From Thioalkalivibrio paradoxus ARh 1 (GTDB taxonomy: Bacteria; Pseudomonadota; Gammaproteobacteria; Ectothiorhodospirales; Ectothiorhodospiraceae), in contig NZ_CP007029.1 of the NCBI RefSeq assembly GCF_000227685.2, forward strand, positions 186,001 to 250,000: 64,000 bases of DNA, in the 5' to 3' direction. How positions within the stretch are numbered: position 1 is the stretch's first letter; each line of letters begins with the position of its first letter. The notes under the pieces are model-generated. The model saw only the letters and a list, made by a program, of their open reading frames with translations. It ran no database searches and was not told the DNA's origin. Shown here in pieces: positions 21,765-30,615 of the stretch. The position numbers and the translations under genes are program-made.

Positions 21765-22736
21765 ATGCTGACCTGGCGCGGCCATCTGCTTGCCTACTTC
21801 CTGGCGGCGCTGGCGATGGTCTACCTGAGCTACCGGTTGCCCGGCTGGCTGCCGGGCGACTTCGTTACGGCGATGTATGCGGATTCGCATGTGGCGCTCG
21901 GGCAGGAACAGGAGGCCGCGCTGCGCGAGCGGCTGCAGCAGGCCGGTGCCGGTTTCGGGGCCTATCTGCTTGCCCTCGGGCGGCTGGACTGGGGGATGTC
22001 CTACGCGTTGCGGACCCCGGTGTCCGACCTGATCCTCGAAGCATTGCCGTGGACGTTGCTGTTGATGGGCAGCGCGCATCTGCTCGCGACAGTGCTCGGG
22101 TTCATCGCGGGCGTCGAGGCTGCCTGGCGACGCGGTGGCCGGATCGAACGCGCCGGCGTCGGCGGCATGACGGTATTGCAGGGCGTGCCCGAGATCGGCA
22201 CCGGCGTGCTGCTGCTGATGGTGTTTGCCTACCATCTGGGCTGGCTGCCGGCGGGGAGCGGCGCGACGCTGTACGTCGAGTACGGATTCGCCGAGCGGGT
22301 GCTCGACGTGCTGCGTCACCTCGCGCTGCCGCTCGCGACGCTGCTGCTCGCCTGGTTCCCGGGCAACTTCCTGCTTGCGCGTGCCAGCATGGTGCTGGTG
22401 CTGGGTCAGTCGTTTCTCGACACGGCCAGGGCGAAGGGGCTGCCGCCGATGCGGGTGCGCTACGCCCACGCGGCGCGCAACGTGCTGTTGCCGATGGCGA
22501 CACGCTTCGGTTTGCGGTTCGCGTTCATGGTGACCGGCGCACTCGTCGTCGAGACGATTTTCTCCTACCCGGGACTCGGCACGCTGCTGTTCAACGCGAT
22601 CGGGGCGCGGGATCTGCCGCTGATTCAGGGCATCGTGCTGTTTTCGGCGCTGGCGGTGCTCGGGGTGAACCTCGTGCTCGAGTGGGTGTATGGGCGTCTG
22701 GATCCGCGGGTGAGGGTGCATGGACGCGCGCTTTGA
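21765..22736 (+). CDS. ABC transporter permease (DppB-like)
   Basis: A 323-residue inner-membrane permease with about six helices and the EAA-loop region ARAKGLPPMRVRYAHAARN, which contacts the ATPase. The tail FSYPGLGTLLFNAIGARD is typical of the DppB/OppB family. It overlaps the second permease by 17 nt. The periplasmic segment after helix 1 (residues 35-65) is shorter than in DppB. Confidence 0.9.
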   Translation: MLTWRGHLLAYFLAALAMVYLSYRLPGWLPGDFVTAMYADSHVALGQEQEAALRERLQQAGAGFGAYLLALGRLDWGMSYALRTPVSDLILEALPWTLLLMGSAHLLATVLGFIAGVEAAWRRGGRIERAGVGGMTVLQGVPEIGTGVLLLMVFAYHLGWLPAGSGATLYVEYGFAERVLDVLRHLALPLATLLLAWFPGNFLLARASMVLVLGQSFLDTARAKGLPPMRVRYAHAARNVLLPMATRFGLRFAFMVTGALVVETIFSYPGLGTLLFNAIGARDLPLIQGIVLFSALAVLGVNLVLEWVYGRLDPRVRVHGRAL

Positions 22737-23583
22737 TCCGCGTGCGGGGCTGTGGCGGCGGCTGCTCGTCGACCCCTGGTTCGTGATCGGCGTCAGCCTC
22801 GCCGCGGTGCTGGCGCTGCTGCTCCTGTTGTCCCCGTGGCTCAGCCTGCACGATCCGCAGGACATGAGCCACGTGCCCTTCGCGGCGCCGTCTGCCCAAC
22901 ACTGGCTGGGGGTGAACGATGGCGGCATGGATCTGTTCGCGGAGCTGCTCGCCGGGCTACGCAACACCTTGGCGTTTGGCCTGATCACCGGGGCCGCGGG
23001 CCTGGCACTCGGGATCCTCGTCGGCCTGTCCAGCGCCTGGTTTCGCGGCTGGGTGGATCAGGTGCTGATGCGCCTCGCCGATCTGCTGCTGGCGATCCCG
23101 GCGGTGATGATCCTGATTCTCCTCGCGGCGTTCTACCGGCCCTCGCCCTGGATACTCGCGCTGGTGCTCGCGCTGCTGGCCTGGCCGACCAGTGCCCGGC
23201 TGATCCGATCGCAGGCGCTCGGTCTGAAGAACCGCCCGCACATCGCCGCGGCACGGCAGATGGGCGGCTCGAGCGCGTACGTGATCGGCCGGCACATGAT
23301 GCCGGAGCTGTTCCCGCTGTATCTGATCGCGTTCGCCGCCAAGGTGCGGATGGCGGTGTTCATGGAGGCGTCGCTGAGCTTTCTCGGCCTGTTCGACCCG
23401 ATGCGCAAGTCATTGGGGCGCACGATCAGCGACGCATTGCCGTTCTATTACCTGGACATCTGGTGGTACTGGCTGTTGCCACCGATCCTGTTGCTGACCT
23501 TGTTGATCATGGCCTTCACGTTTCTTGCCGTCAGTCTGGAACGCTTTTTCGACCCGCGGTTGAGGGCGGCATGGGCCGGCTGA
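22720..23583 (+). CDS. ABC transporter permease (DppC-like)
   Basis: A 287-residue permease with an N-terminal OppC-like helix, then the HWLGVNDGGMDLFAELLAGLR signature region of DppC proteins (typically HWLGTDxxGRD). The ATPase-contact loop is near residues 170-195 (ARQMGGSSAYVIGRHMMP). It overlaps the ATPase gene by 13 nt, indicating translational coupling. Confidence 0.9.
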   Translation: MDARFDPRAGLWRRLLVDPWFVIGVSLAAVLALLLLLSPWLSLHDPQDMSHVPFAAPSAQHWLGVNDGGMDLFAELLAGLRNTLAFGLITGAAGLALGILVGLSSAWFRGWVDQVLMRLADLLLAIPAVMILILLAAFYRPSPWILALVLALLAWPTSARLIRSQALGLKNRPHIAAARQMGGSSAYVIGRHMMPELFPLYLIAFAAKVRMAVFMEASLSFLGLFDPMRKSLGRTISDALPFYYLDIWWYWLLPPILLLTLLIMAFTFLAVSLERFFDPRLRAAWAG

Positions 23584-25439
23584 GCGTGCGCGAGCTGTCG
23601 GTCACCTACCGTGCCGAGGACCACCGGCTGACGGCGCTCGAGCGCGTCGACCTGGATCTGCAACCGGGCCGCATCGTCGCGCTGGTCGGCGAATCGGGCT
23701 CCGGCAAGAGCACCCTCGGCAAGGCGCTGCTGGGACTGTTGCCGGACTCGGCCGCGGTCTCGGGGCAGATTCTGCTCGACGCTGTGGACCTGTCGGGCTT
23801 CGACGAGCGGCGGTGGAACGCCCTGCGCTGGCAGAAAATCTCCATGCTGTTCCAGGACGCGGCGGGCAGCCTGAACCCGGTGCACCGGGTTCGCGACCAG
23901 GTCGCGGAGCCTCTGCGCGTGCATCGCGGACTGGGCGCGGCGGAAGCCGGAGCCCGGGCCGACGCCGCATTGGCCGCGGTCGGTCTGGATCCGTCGCTGG
24001 GCAGGCGCTATCCGCACGAGATCAGCGGCGGGCAATTGCAGCGCGCGCTGCTCGCGATGGCGATGATCCTCGAACCCGAGTTCGTGGTGCTCGACGAGCC
24101 CACCGCGGCACTCGATTCCGGGACCAAGGGAGCCATCGGCCGCTGGATACGGCAGGCTGCGGACGCCGGCACCGGCATGCTGCTGATCACCCACGACCTG
24201 GAACTCGCGGTCGCGCTGGCCGACGAGGTCCACGTGCTCTACCTGGGGCAGGTGTTCGAGACGTTGCCCGGGCCGGAATTGTTGACCCGTCCACGGCATC
24301 CCTACAGCCTCGCATTGAGCCGCTCGGTCGCGGGGCTGGAGACGCATCGAGACCTCGGCGGCGTGCGCGGCGATGCGCTGTACCGCGTGCTGCACCGGCA
24401 CCCGACGGGAAACGGCGCGGCCGAACACGCGCATCTGGTCGGATCGGCGCTGAGCCACGCCGACTGCCATCTGCCGGCGCGCGGTTGCCTGTTCGCGCCG
24501 CGCTGCACGCAGGCGGTGGCGGAGTGTTCCGTCGAGGAACCGGAACTGGAGGAGAGCCAGGGGCGTCGGATCCGCTGCCTGCGGGGCGGCATCGTGACCG
24601 AACTGCGGCTGCAGGGTGTCGCGAAACGCTACGGCGAGGTCCACGCGCTGCACCCCACCGATCTGGAGCTGCGCGCCGGGGAAACCTTCTGCCTCGTCGG
24701 CGAGTCGGGTTCCGGCAAGACCACGCTCGCGCTGATGGCGGCGGGCATGCTCGGCCCCGACCAGGGCGAGTGCCTCTTTCGCGGTCGCGCGATGGAATCC
24801 TGGCTGCGGCAGGACCGGACGTTCCTCGCGCGCCAGATCGGCGTGGTCCAGCAACACCCGGCCCGGGCCGTCAGCCACCGCTTCACCGTGTTCGAGATCG
24901 TCGCCGAGCCGCTGCGCATCCAGGAACCGCGGCTGGGGCGCGAGGCTCTGCGCGAGCGCGTGACCGGTGCGCTGCGCGACGTGAATCTCGCCCGCGAGCC
25001 CGAGTTCCTGCAGCGCTACCCGCACGAACTCAATCTCGGCGCGTTGCAGCGCGTCTGCATCGCCCGCGCGCTGATCACCGGGCCGTCGCTGTTGATCGCG
25101 GACGAACCCACCAGCGCACTCGACCCCGGGGTGCAGGCCAAGGTGCTGAAACGGCTACTGGAACTGCAGATCGAAAAGGGACTGACGCTGCTGATGGTCA
25201 CCCACGACCTCGGGTTGGCACGCAAGGTGGCCGACCGCATCGGGGTCATGCGGGCGGGGCGCATCGTCGAGAGCGGCCCCGCAGTGCGGGTACTGAACCG
25301 CCCCGAGCACCCCTATACCCGCGCATTGCTGCAGGGTCCGTTCCGGCAGCAACCGGCGACGCCGGCGGGCGGCACGAGCGGCGACGGCACGATGGCGAAC
25401 GACCCCCAGCGGGAGGAACCATGCTCTTCCATCAGTTGA
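23571..25439 (+). CDS. Fused double ABC ATPase of the peptide/nickel importer
   Basis: This 622-residue protein joins two DppD/DppF-like nucleotide-binding domains. Domain 1 (1-320) has GESGSGKST, the signature ISGGQLQRA and LDEPTAALD, plus an OppD-type Cys-rich tail (CLFAPRCTQAVAEC). Domain 2 (about 343-600) has GESGSGKTT and ADEPTSALD, but its signature reads LNLGALQRV instead of LSGGQ. One hydrolysis site may therefore be weak, as in other asymmetric ABC pairs. The start codon lies inside the permease gene. Confidence 0.9.
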   Translation: MGRLSVRELSVTYRAEDHRLTALERVDLDLQPGRIVALVGESGSGKSTLGKALLGLLPDSAAVSGQILLDAVDLSGFDERRWNALRWQKISMLFQDAAGSLNPVHRVRDQVAEPLRVHRGLGAAEAGARADAALAAVGLDPSLGRRYPHEISGGQLQRALLAMAMILEPEFVVLDEPTAALDSGTKGAIGRWIRQAADAGTGMLLITHDLELAVALADEVHVLYLGQVFETLPGPELLTRPRHPYSLALSRSVAGLETHRDLGGVRGDALYRVLHRHPTGNGAAEHAHLVGSALSHADCHLPARGCLFAPRCTQAVAECSVEEPELEESQGRRIRCLRGGIVTELRLQGVAKRYGEVHALHPTDLELRAGETFCLVGESGSGKTTLALMAAGMLGPDQGECLFRGRAMESWLRQDRTFLARQIGVVQQHPARAVSHRFTVFEIVAEPLRIQEPRLGREALRERVTGALRDVNLAREPEFLQRYPHELNLGALQRVCIARALITGPSLLIADEPTSALDPGVQAKVLKRLLELQIEKGLTLLMVTHDLGLARKVADRIGVMRAGRIVESGPAVRVLNRPEHPYTRALLQGPFRQQPATPAGGTSGDGTMANDPQREEPCSSIS

Positions 25440-25609
25440 CCCAGGCCGCGCGACAGGCGGCCCACGTCCACGGGCTGCGGCTTTGCGAGTTCACGCTTGG
25501 CGCGTTGCTGACCCATGTGCGCGTGACCGACGGTGCCCGCATGGCCTCCGGCCCCGCGACGCGCGCCCCGAGGTCTGTGGACTCGCGTCGGGCTGCAGTG
25601 TCGTTCTGA
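25421..25609 (+). CDS. Short ORF behind the ABC ATPase, possibly a truncated gene
   Basis: A 62-codon frame starts at ATG 25421, overlapping the ATPase 3' end by 19 nt, with a good GGGAGG ribosome-binding site. The first 42 residues (MLFHQLTQAARQAAHVHGL...) look protein-like and the rest is Arg/Ser-rich filler. It may be the N-terminus of a fifth operon gene cut off by deletion. I do not recognise the family. Confidence 0.35.
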   Translation: MLFHQLTQAARQAAHVHGLRLCEFTLGALLTHVRVTDGARMASGPATRAPRSVDSRRAAVSF

Positions 25610-25789
25610 TACTGCCCGCGAGACACATGTGTCGCGGTGCTACGCATCTCCCGGCCCCGGACCATCGCGGGCAGACCGGAGAAAACTCCCAAGTGCTTGC
25701 TCAGAGCGGCTGTTCGAGTCCGAACGTCCGCTTGGCATGTGACATGCAGGCCGCAGAGAGCGAAATCACCATCTCAACCGGAGTTTTCG

Positions 25790-26395
25790 ATGAGACGACA
25801 GAAAACGATATTGAAGCTTGCCATCGCGTCCCTCGTGACGCTGGGGCCAGCGGCCGCTGCTCAAGGTCTTGGCGCGGATCCCAGTGGCGCAGCACCCGGC
25901 GCCGGCACGGCTGCGCCCCCACAGGAGCGCGGCATGGAGATGCCGCCCCGGGAAGGTGGCATGGGTGCGCCGCCGCAAGGACAGGGTATGGAGACGCCGC
26001 CCCGCGAAGGCGACATGGGCGCGCCGCCGCGAGGGCAGGGCATGGAGATGCCGCCTCGCGAGGGCGGCATGGGCGCGCCGCCGCGAGGGCAGGGTATGGA
26101 GACGCCGCCCCGCGAAGGCGGCATGGGTGCGCCGCCGCGAGGGCAGGGCATGGACATGCCGCCTCGGGAAGGCGGCATGGGCGCGCCGCCGCAAGGTCAG
26201 GGCATGGACATGCCGCCTCGGGAAGGCGGCATGGGCGCGCCGCCGCAAGGTCAGGGCATGGGGACGCCGCCCCGGCAGGGTGGCATGGGCACGCCTTCGC
26301 CTTGGGAGGGTGGCCAGGAGGCGCCGCGGCGCGAAGAAGCGGACGAGCCCTCCGCCGATGACGGTGCCGGAGCGCCCCCGACGCGTTGGCCCTAA
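25790..26395 (+). CDS. Exported Met/Gly/Pro-rich tandem-repeat protein
   Basis: This 201-residue protein has a signal-like N-terminus (RRQKTILKLAIASLVTLGPAA). Its body is built almost entirely from an 18-residue unit, GMEMPPREGGMGAPPQGQ, repeated six times with small variations plus a partial seventh. The tail is acidic. It has no known domain and is probably disordered. Many Met residues in regular spacing could bind Cu(I), but no biochemical link is shown. The next gene encodes a lipoprotein with similar GMGAPP segments. Confidence 0.7.
   Translation: MRRQKTILKLAIASLVTLGPAAAAQGLGADPSGAAPGAGTAAPPQERGMEMPPREGGMGAPPQGQGMETPPREGDMGAPPRGQGMEMPPREGGMGAPPRGQGMETPPREGGMGAPPRGQGMDMPPREGGMGAPPQGQGMDMPPREGGMGAPPQGQGMGTPPRQGGMGTPSPWEGGQEAPRREEADEPSADDGAGAPPTRWP
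25931..26308 (+). repeat. 54-bp tandem repeat, six full units plus a partial one
   Basis: Units begin at 25931, 25985, 26039, 26093, 26147, 26201 and 26255 (the last diverging). All are in frame with the gene and encode 18-residue units. Units differ by a few substitutions (Met/Thr, Glu/Asp, Gln/Arg), so copy number may vary between strains. Confidence 0.93.
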
Positions 26396-26557
26396 CCGGA
26401 CCCTCCCGGTCCGGAAGCCGCCTGGAGCGTGCCCAGGGCACGCGGGCCTGCGGCAGAAAGCTTCTTGAATTTCCAACTCCAGCCCGGCGTTCGCCCCGGT
26501 TTGCGGAGCCGCGCCGGTGCGGCCCGGGTCTGGTTCAGTCCCAACAGGAGTCCCGAT

Positions 26558-26857
26558 ATGCGACATGTGAAGATGACACTCGTTCTGCTCGCCGCCGCGC
26601 CGCTCGCGTTGCTGGTGGGTTGTGCGGAGATGGAAGAGCCGTTCCCGGCTGAAGAGCCGGGAATGGAACAGCAGCAGGAAGGAACCTGGGGAGCGCCCCC
26701 GGAGGAAGCTCCGCCGCCCGAGCGAGGCATGGGTGCTCCGCCTGCCGAAGGCGAGGGCATGGGCGCCCCACCACCGGAAGGTCGCATGCCTGCGCCACCC
26801 GATTCCGATGGCGCAATGCAACCGGAGCCGCCCGCGGGCGCGCCTGGCGACCGCTAA
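26558..26857 (+). CDS. Small Pro/Glu/Met-rich lipoprotein
   Basis: A 99-residue lipoprotein with a signal peptide and lipobox LALLVGC (Cys near residue 22), so it would be lipid-anchored by LspA. The mature part is low-complexity: GMGAPP and EGMGAPPPEG motifs resemble the preceding repeat protein, suggesting the two share ancestry or role. There is no recognised domain. CAGGAG precedes the ATG. Confidence 0.65.
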   Translation: MRHVKMTLVLLAAAPLALLVGCAEMEEPFPAEEPGMEQQQEGTWGAPPEEAPPPERGMGAPPAEGEGMGAPPPEGRMPAPPDSDGAMQPEPPAGAPGDR

Positions 26858-27166
26858 GCTCGGAAGCCCCCGGTGCGGTAGGTCGGGGGGCAGCCGCGCT
26901 GCGGCTGCCCGTCGTCCTGGGCACCCGCCCCGATCCCCTGGGCAGCGCAAGGCTGCCGACCAACGTTTTCCGTAGGGGCAGCGAGTAGAACCGGTCCTTG
27001 TGGGGGCCCGGATTCCGCGGTGGTAGTCTGGCCCGCTCTCATTTGACAAGCCGTCGGCGATCACGCCGGCACCTGTGCGAGACGTGCTGCGGCCTACCGA
27101 AGGCAGGCGCTGGACCCGGGCAGGAAAGGGGTGTCTACTCTTGCTGGTCGCCCCGGGAAAACGCCC
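26858..27166. other. Intergenic region with a hairpin
   Basis: These 309 nt hold no gene. At 26888-26910 there is a perfect GGGCAGCCGC/GCGGCTGCCC hairpin with a 3-nt loop, which may terminate the lipoprotein transcript although no T-run follows. Confidence 0.45.
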
Positions 27167-29005
27167 ATGAAGCGCATTGCCAGCCTTGCCGTTTGCACCG
27201 CTTTTCTGCTCGCCGCCTGCGGGGCGCCGCCGGAGATACGGCCGACGGCCCCCGCTGCCGAACCGTTCACCCTGACCGTTCTGCACATCAATGACCATCA
27301 CAGCCATTTGGAAGCCCGACCGCTGGATATCGATCCCGCCGTCCCGGGGCGGAAGGGCGCTGCGGATGGGGCGTTGCGTCTGGACCATGGCGGGTTTCCC
27401 CTGCTCGCAGCGCTGTTCGACGAACGCAGCCGCGCCAACGACGCAGTGCTCAAGCTGCATGCGGGCGACGCGATCACCGGCACGCTCTACTACACCCTGT
27501 TCGAAGGCGAGGCCGATGCCGCACTGATGAACCGGATCTGCTTCGACGCCTTCGCGCTGGGCAATCACGAGTTCGACCACGGCGACGCATCGCTGGCGCG
27601 CTTTCTCGATTTTCTGGCCGATGGTGCCTGCGGGACCGCCGTTCTTGGCGCCAATGTCGTCGCGCACGACGCTTCCCCGCTGCGCGGGCGCTATCAGCCG
27701 TCGGCCGTGTTCGAGCGCGCGGGACGGCAGATCGGGGTGATCGGGCTGGTGATCGCGGGCAAGACCCGGATTTCGTCGTCGCCCGACCCCGGCACGCTTT
27801 TCCTCGACGAGGTCGAGACCGCACAGGCCGAAATCGACCGACTGCGCGCCCAGGGAGTGTCGAAAATCATCCTGCTCACCCACTACCAGTACGCCAACGA
27901 GCGTGCGCTGGCGCGCGCGCTGTCGGGGGTGGACGTGGTCGTGGGCGGGGATTCGCACACGCTGCTCGGCGACGCGGAAGCGCTGGTTCCACTCGGGTTC
28001 AGCCCGGATGGCCCCTATCCCACGCTGGAGGTCAACGCCGACGGGGATCCGGTATGCGTGGTGCAGGCGTTCGAGTACGCCCGCGTGATGGGCGAACTCC
28101 AGGTTCGTTTCGATGACGACGGGCGGGTCATCGACTGTTCCGGCGGACCGCGCATCCCGGTGGACGCCAGCGACGCGGATCGCGACCTGCGCGCCGCGCT
28201 GGAAGCCCATCCGGTGCTGCACCCGGTATCTCCCGACCCGCAAAGTACCGCGCTGCTCGACGGGTTCACGGCCGCGTTGAGCGAGCTGCGCGAGACGGTG
28301 ATCGGTGAGGCGGCCGAGAACCTCTGCATGGTCCGCCTGCCCGGCGAGGGGCGTGCCGAGCCGCTGTGTTCGCGCGCGGAGACCTACGCCCAGGGCGCTC
28401 ATGTGACCACGCTGGTGGCGAAGGCCTTCCTGGCGCGGGAGGGCAGCGCCGACCTTGCCATCCAGAACGCCGGCGGCGTGCGCGCCAGCATCCCGGCCGG
28501 GCCAGTCACCATCGCCGATGTCTTCACCATCCTGCCCTTCACCAATACCTTGCATGTGCTGGATCTGTCCGGGGCGGAAATCATCGAAACGCTCGAACAG
28601 GCGGTCGCCGACCCCGACAGCGGCGGGGGCGCGTATCCGTATGCAGCCGGTCTGCGCTTTGCGGTGGATCGGTCCGCGCCCCCGGGCGCGCGCATCGGCG
28701 CGGTCGAGGTCAATTCGCGCTTGGCCGGCGACTGGGTGCCCATCGATCCGGAGGCGCGCTACGCGGTGGTTACCAATTCGTTCATCGCCGGCGGTGGGGA
28801 CGGCTACGAGGTGTTCGCCCGCGCCAGTGCCGAAGGGCGCGTGCGTGACACCTTCGCCGAATACGCGCAGAGCTTCGTCAACCATGTGCGCGCCCGGACC
28901 GAGGCGGGCGAGCCACTGACGCGCCCGGCACCGGAGCGCATGAGCACCCAGCATTTCATCAATGCCGATGGCTGCGACCACGCCCAGCGTCTGGATTGCC
29001 GCTAA
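27167..29005 (+). CDS. Lipoprotein 5'-nucleotidase / metallophosphoesterase (UshA-like)
   Basis: This 612-residue protein has a lipobox (FLLAACG), a calcineurin-type phosphoesterase domain (LHINDHHSHLE, GNHEFDHG, VVVGGDSHTLLG) at about residues 40-340, and a 5'-nucleotidase C-terminal domain (IQNAGGVRASIPAGPVTIAD, NSFIAGGGDGYE). The family hydrolyses extracellular nucleotides using two metal ions. The ATG at 27167 gives the lipobox; an in-frame start 12 codons upstream does not fit a signal peptide. Confidence 0.9.
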   Translation: MKRIASLAVCTAFLLAACGAPPEIRPTAPAAEPFTLTVLHINDHHSHLEARPLDIDPAVPGRKGAADGALRLDHGGFPLLAALFDERSRANDAVLKLHAGDAITGTLYYTLFEGEADAALMNRICFDAFALGNHEFDHGDASLARFLDFLADGACGTAVLGANVVAHDASPLRGRYQPSAVFERAGRQIGVIGLVIAGKTRISSSPDPGTLFLDEVETAQAEIDRLRAQGVSKIILLTHYQYANERALARALSGVDVVVGGDSHTLLGDAEALVPLGFSPDGPYPTLEVNADGDPVCVVQAFEYARVMGELQVRFDDDGRVIDCSGGPRIPVDASDADRDLRAALEAHPVLHPVSPDPQSTALLDGFTAALSELRETVIGEAAENLCMVRLPGEGRAEPLCSRAETYAQGAHVTTLVAKAFLAREGSADLAIQNAGGVRASIPAGPVTIADVFTILPFTNTLHVLDLSGAEIIETLEQAVADPDSGGGAYPYAAGLRFAVDRSAPPGARIGAVEVNSRLAGDWVPIDPEARYAVVTNSFIAGGGDGYEVFARASAEGRVRDTFAEYAQSFVNHVRARTEAGEPLTRPAPERMSTQHFINADGCDHAQRLDCR

Positions 29006-29020
29006 CTGTCATGGCTAGCG

Positions 29021-29333
29021 GCCACCCCCGATGATGAAATAGGCGTAGGGCGGAAAAGGCCGAAGGCCGTCATCCGCCATCCGGCGCCCGGGGTGCTGCG
29101 GGTGCCTGGGCACTGCGAACGCCGTACGGCGGATGACGCTGCGCTTTTCCGCCCTACGGGTCGCCCGGGACACGAGACAGGCCGTGACTTTCACGTTAAA
29201 CCCAGGCTGACTCCACGCGTTCGAGGCGCCGCAGGCCGGCGCCAGATAGTCCCGCGCCTGAGCGCGCAGGCGCGTGTGCTCCAAGGGCGCGATCTCTTCC
29301 CGAAGGGCCGCCAGCTCCTCGGCGCAGGCCTCG
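29021..29333 (+). repeat. Long direct repeat, copy 1 (about 313 bp)
   Basis: This segment recurs almost base for base at 35113-35427 in the same orientation, with a few substitutions and small indels. It contains one dispersed inverted-repeat unit (29045-29157) and the 3' end of a decayed minus-strand gene. The two copies bracket about 6 kb of toxin-antitoxin and Fic genes. Confidence 0.9.
29045..29157. repeat. Dispersed inverted repeat unit 1 (REP-like)
   Basis: GTAGGGCGGAAAAGGCCGAA at one end and CTTTTCCGCCCTAC at the other, with GTCATCCGCC / GGCGGATGAC inside, so the unit can fold into a large hairpin. Similar units occur at 35138, 49489, 51647, 52518, 53930, 60568 and 62944. Confidence 0.9.
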
Positions 29334-29521
29334 ATCGCCGTTTCCAGTTGCGGGATCTCTCCGAGGCGCCAGCGTTCGTAGGCTGGATACGGCAGCAATG
29401 CCGATTCCAGCAGCCACTCCAGCGCCGAGTAGGCACCCGTCTGCTGCACCTGCCGCTCCACGGTGGCGAGGTCCAGCCGCGGCAGTTCGGGGGCCAGCAA
29501 TCCGTTGTCATCGATGCTCAT
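29196..29521 (-). pseudogene. Decayed gene of unknown family (frameshifted)
   Basis: The minus strand from ATG 29521 encodes a protein-like sequence (MSIDDNGLLAPELPRLDL, AYSALEWLLESALLPYPAYE, then a Glu/Ala/Arg-rich helix). The second copy of the repeat shows the 3' end as ARDYLAPAWRRLERLESAWV. Here one base is missing near 29235, so the frame runs on into repeat sequence, while the proper ending RRLERVESAWV and TAA (29196-29198) lies in another frame. I do not recognise the family. Confidence 0.6.
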
Positions 29522-30040
29522 GGCTAGACCTGTGACCTCCAATGCTCCATCGCGATAGGCAGTTCGCCACGGATGCGCGCTTTCGCGCAAGCGGCGCGAA
29601 GGCAGCTGGAACGAGCCGCCGTGGGTGTCCTGCGGCGCAGGGTTTTGGAGGTCCAGACCAGGTTCAGCCTTCGAGCTCTGTCTCACCTGTTCCAGCGTTC
29701 CGCGAATCGCACCGGCGGTAAGCCCGTTTTTAACCCTAAACCTGGGGTGTCTCACAGGCGCCCGTCGTGAGCGGCTGGAGTGGCCACGCGAGCGGCCACT
29801 GCGGCACGGCCTGGTTCACGATGGCTTGCCTCCGGAAAACGCTACAGGTTTGCCTGATTGATTCCCGCGTTCGTTCCTGGCCCTTCACATGCATCGGCAG
29901 CAGTGAGGCCGCGCTCGGGAACCAGGGTAGGAGCGGGCGGCCCCTTGCGCGCCTGCGTCAGGGTCGAACCTGAATGGTCTAGAGAGTGGACGCCCCCGTG
30001 ACGGAGCCAGTACGGGATATACGCGGTGCCCTCTCATGTG
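29522..30040. other. Non-coding stretch upstream of dinJ
   Basis: These 519 nt have no frame with coding character. They may be upstream remains of the decayed gene and earlier insertions. The last part carries the dinJ-yafQ control region. Confidence 0.4.
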
Positions 30041-30064
30041 TATGATGTAGCTACATTGTAGCTA
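30041..30064 (+). promoter_or_regulatory. Promoter/operator of the dinJ-yafQ operon
   Basis: TGTAGCTA occurs twice, at 30046-30053 and 30057-30064, 11 nt apart (one helical turn). Each copy contains the palindrome TAGCTA. A TATGAT hexamer (30041-30046) could be the -10 box. This layout suits autorepression by the RelB/DinJ-type antitoxin encoded 22 nt downstream. Confidence 0.5.
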
Positions 30065-30085
30065 TCGAAGAACAGGAGGGACACC

Positions 30086-30343
30086 ATGAGTGCGGATACT
30101 GTGGTTCGAGCTCGTATCGACAGCGAAACCAAAAAGCGTGCCACTGCGGCCTTGGAGGCCATGGGGTTGTCGGTGTCCGACGCGATCCGCTTGCTGATGC
30201 TGCGCATTGCTGATGAACAGCGACTTCCCTTCACGGTTCAGGTGCCCAACGCGCTTACTGCCAAGGCGCTGGAAGACCTGGATTCTGGTAAAGGAAAGCG
30301 GTTCGATAGTGCTGATGAGCTCTTCAAGGACTTAGGGATCTGA
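30086..30343 (+). CDS. RelB/DinJ-family antitoxin
   Basis: An 85-residue antitoxin. The N-terminal ribbon-helix-helix (VVRARIDSETKKRATAALE, AMGLSVSDAIRLLMLRI) binds DNA and dimerises. The C-terminal part (SADELFKDLGI) is the usual toxin-wrapping segment. AGGAGGG precedes the ATG. The last base of its stop codon is the first base of the toxin ATG, so the two are coupled. It should repress its own promoter through the repeats at 30046-30064. Confidence 0.9.
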   Translation: MSADTVVRARIDSETKKRATAALEAMGLSVSDAIRLLMLRIADEQRLPFTVQVPNALTAKALEDLDSGKGKRFDSADELFKDLGI

Positions 30344-30615
30344 TGCTGACTGCGGTCCGTTCCAGCCAGTTCAAACGCGATGTGAAACGGCTTCAGAAAC
30401 GTGGCAAGGATATGGGCAAGTTGCGGATTCTGTTGGGCCTGCTGATTGAGAAGGCCCCATTGCCGGAGGCGTACCAGGATCACTCCTTGCGAGGAAACTG
30501 GCGTGGCTACCGAGATGCACATATCGAGCTGGATTGGTTGCTGCTGTACCGCGTTGTCGGCGACGAGTTGCACTTGGCCCGGACCGGTAGCCATGCGGAT
30601 CTGTTCCGCGAGTAG
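30343..30615 (+). CDS. YafQ-family mRNA interferase toxin
   Basis: This 90-residue RelE-superfamily toxin cleaves mRNA on the ribosome. It matches YafQ along its length: KRDVKRLQKRGKDMGKL, the DHSLRGNWRGYRDAHIELDW core and RTGSHADLF at the C-terminus with the catalytic His. The gene looks intact, unlike the two toxin genes downstream. It is translationally coupled to its DinJ-type antitoxin. Confidence 0.92.
   Translation: MLTAVRSSQFKRDVKRLQKRGKDMGKLRILLGLLIEKAPLPEAYQDHSLRGNWRGYRDAHIELDWLLLYRVVGDELHLARTGSHADLFRE

Noticed and set aside
22752-23570. Long 5' extension of the fused ABC ATPase
   Set aside because: This part is the second permease read in another frame. The ATPase proper begins at ATG 23571 with normal family sequence.
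25766-28981. A 1071-codon open frame on the minus strand
   Set aside because: Antisense to the Met-rich repeat protein, the lipoprotein and the nucleotidase, all of which have signal peptides and family motifs. The frame has no ribosome-binding site.
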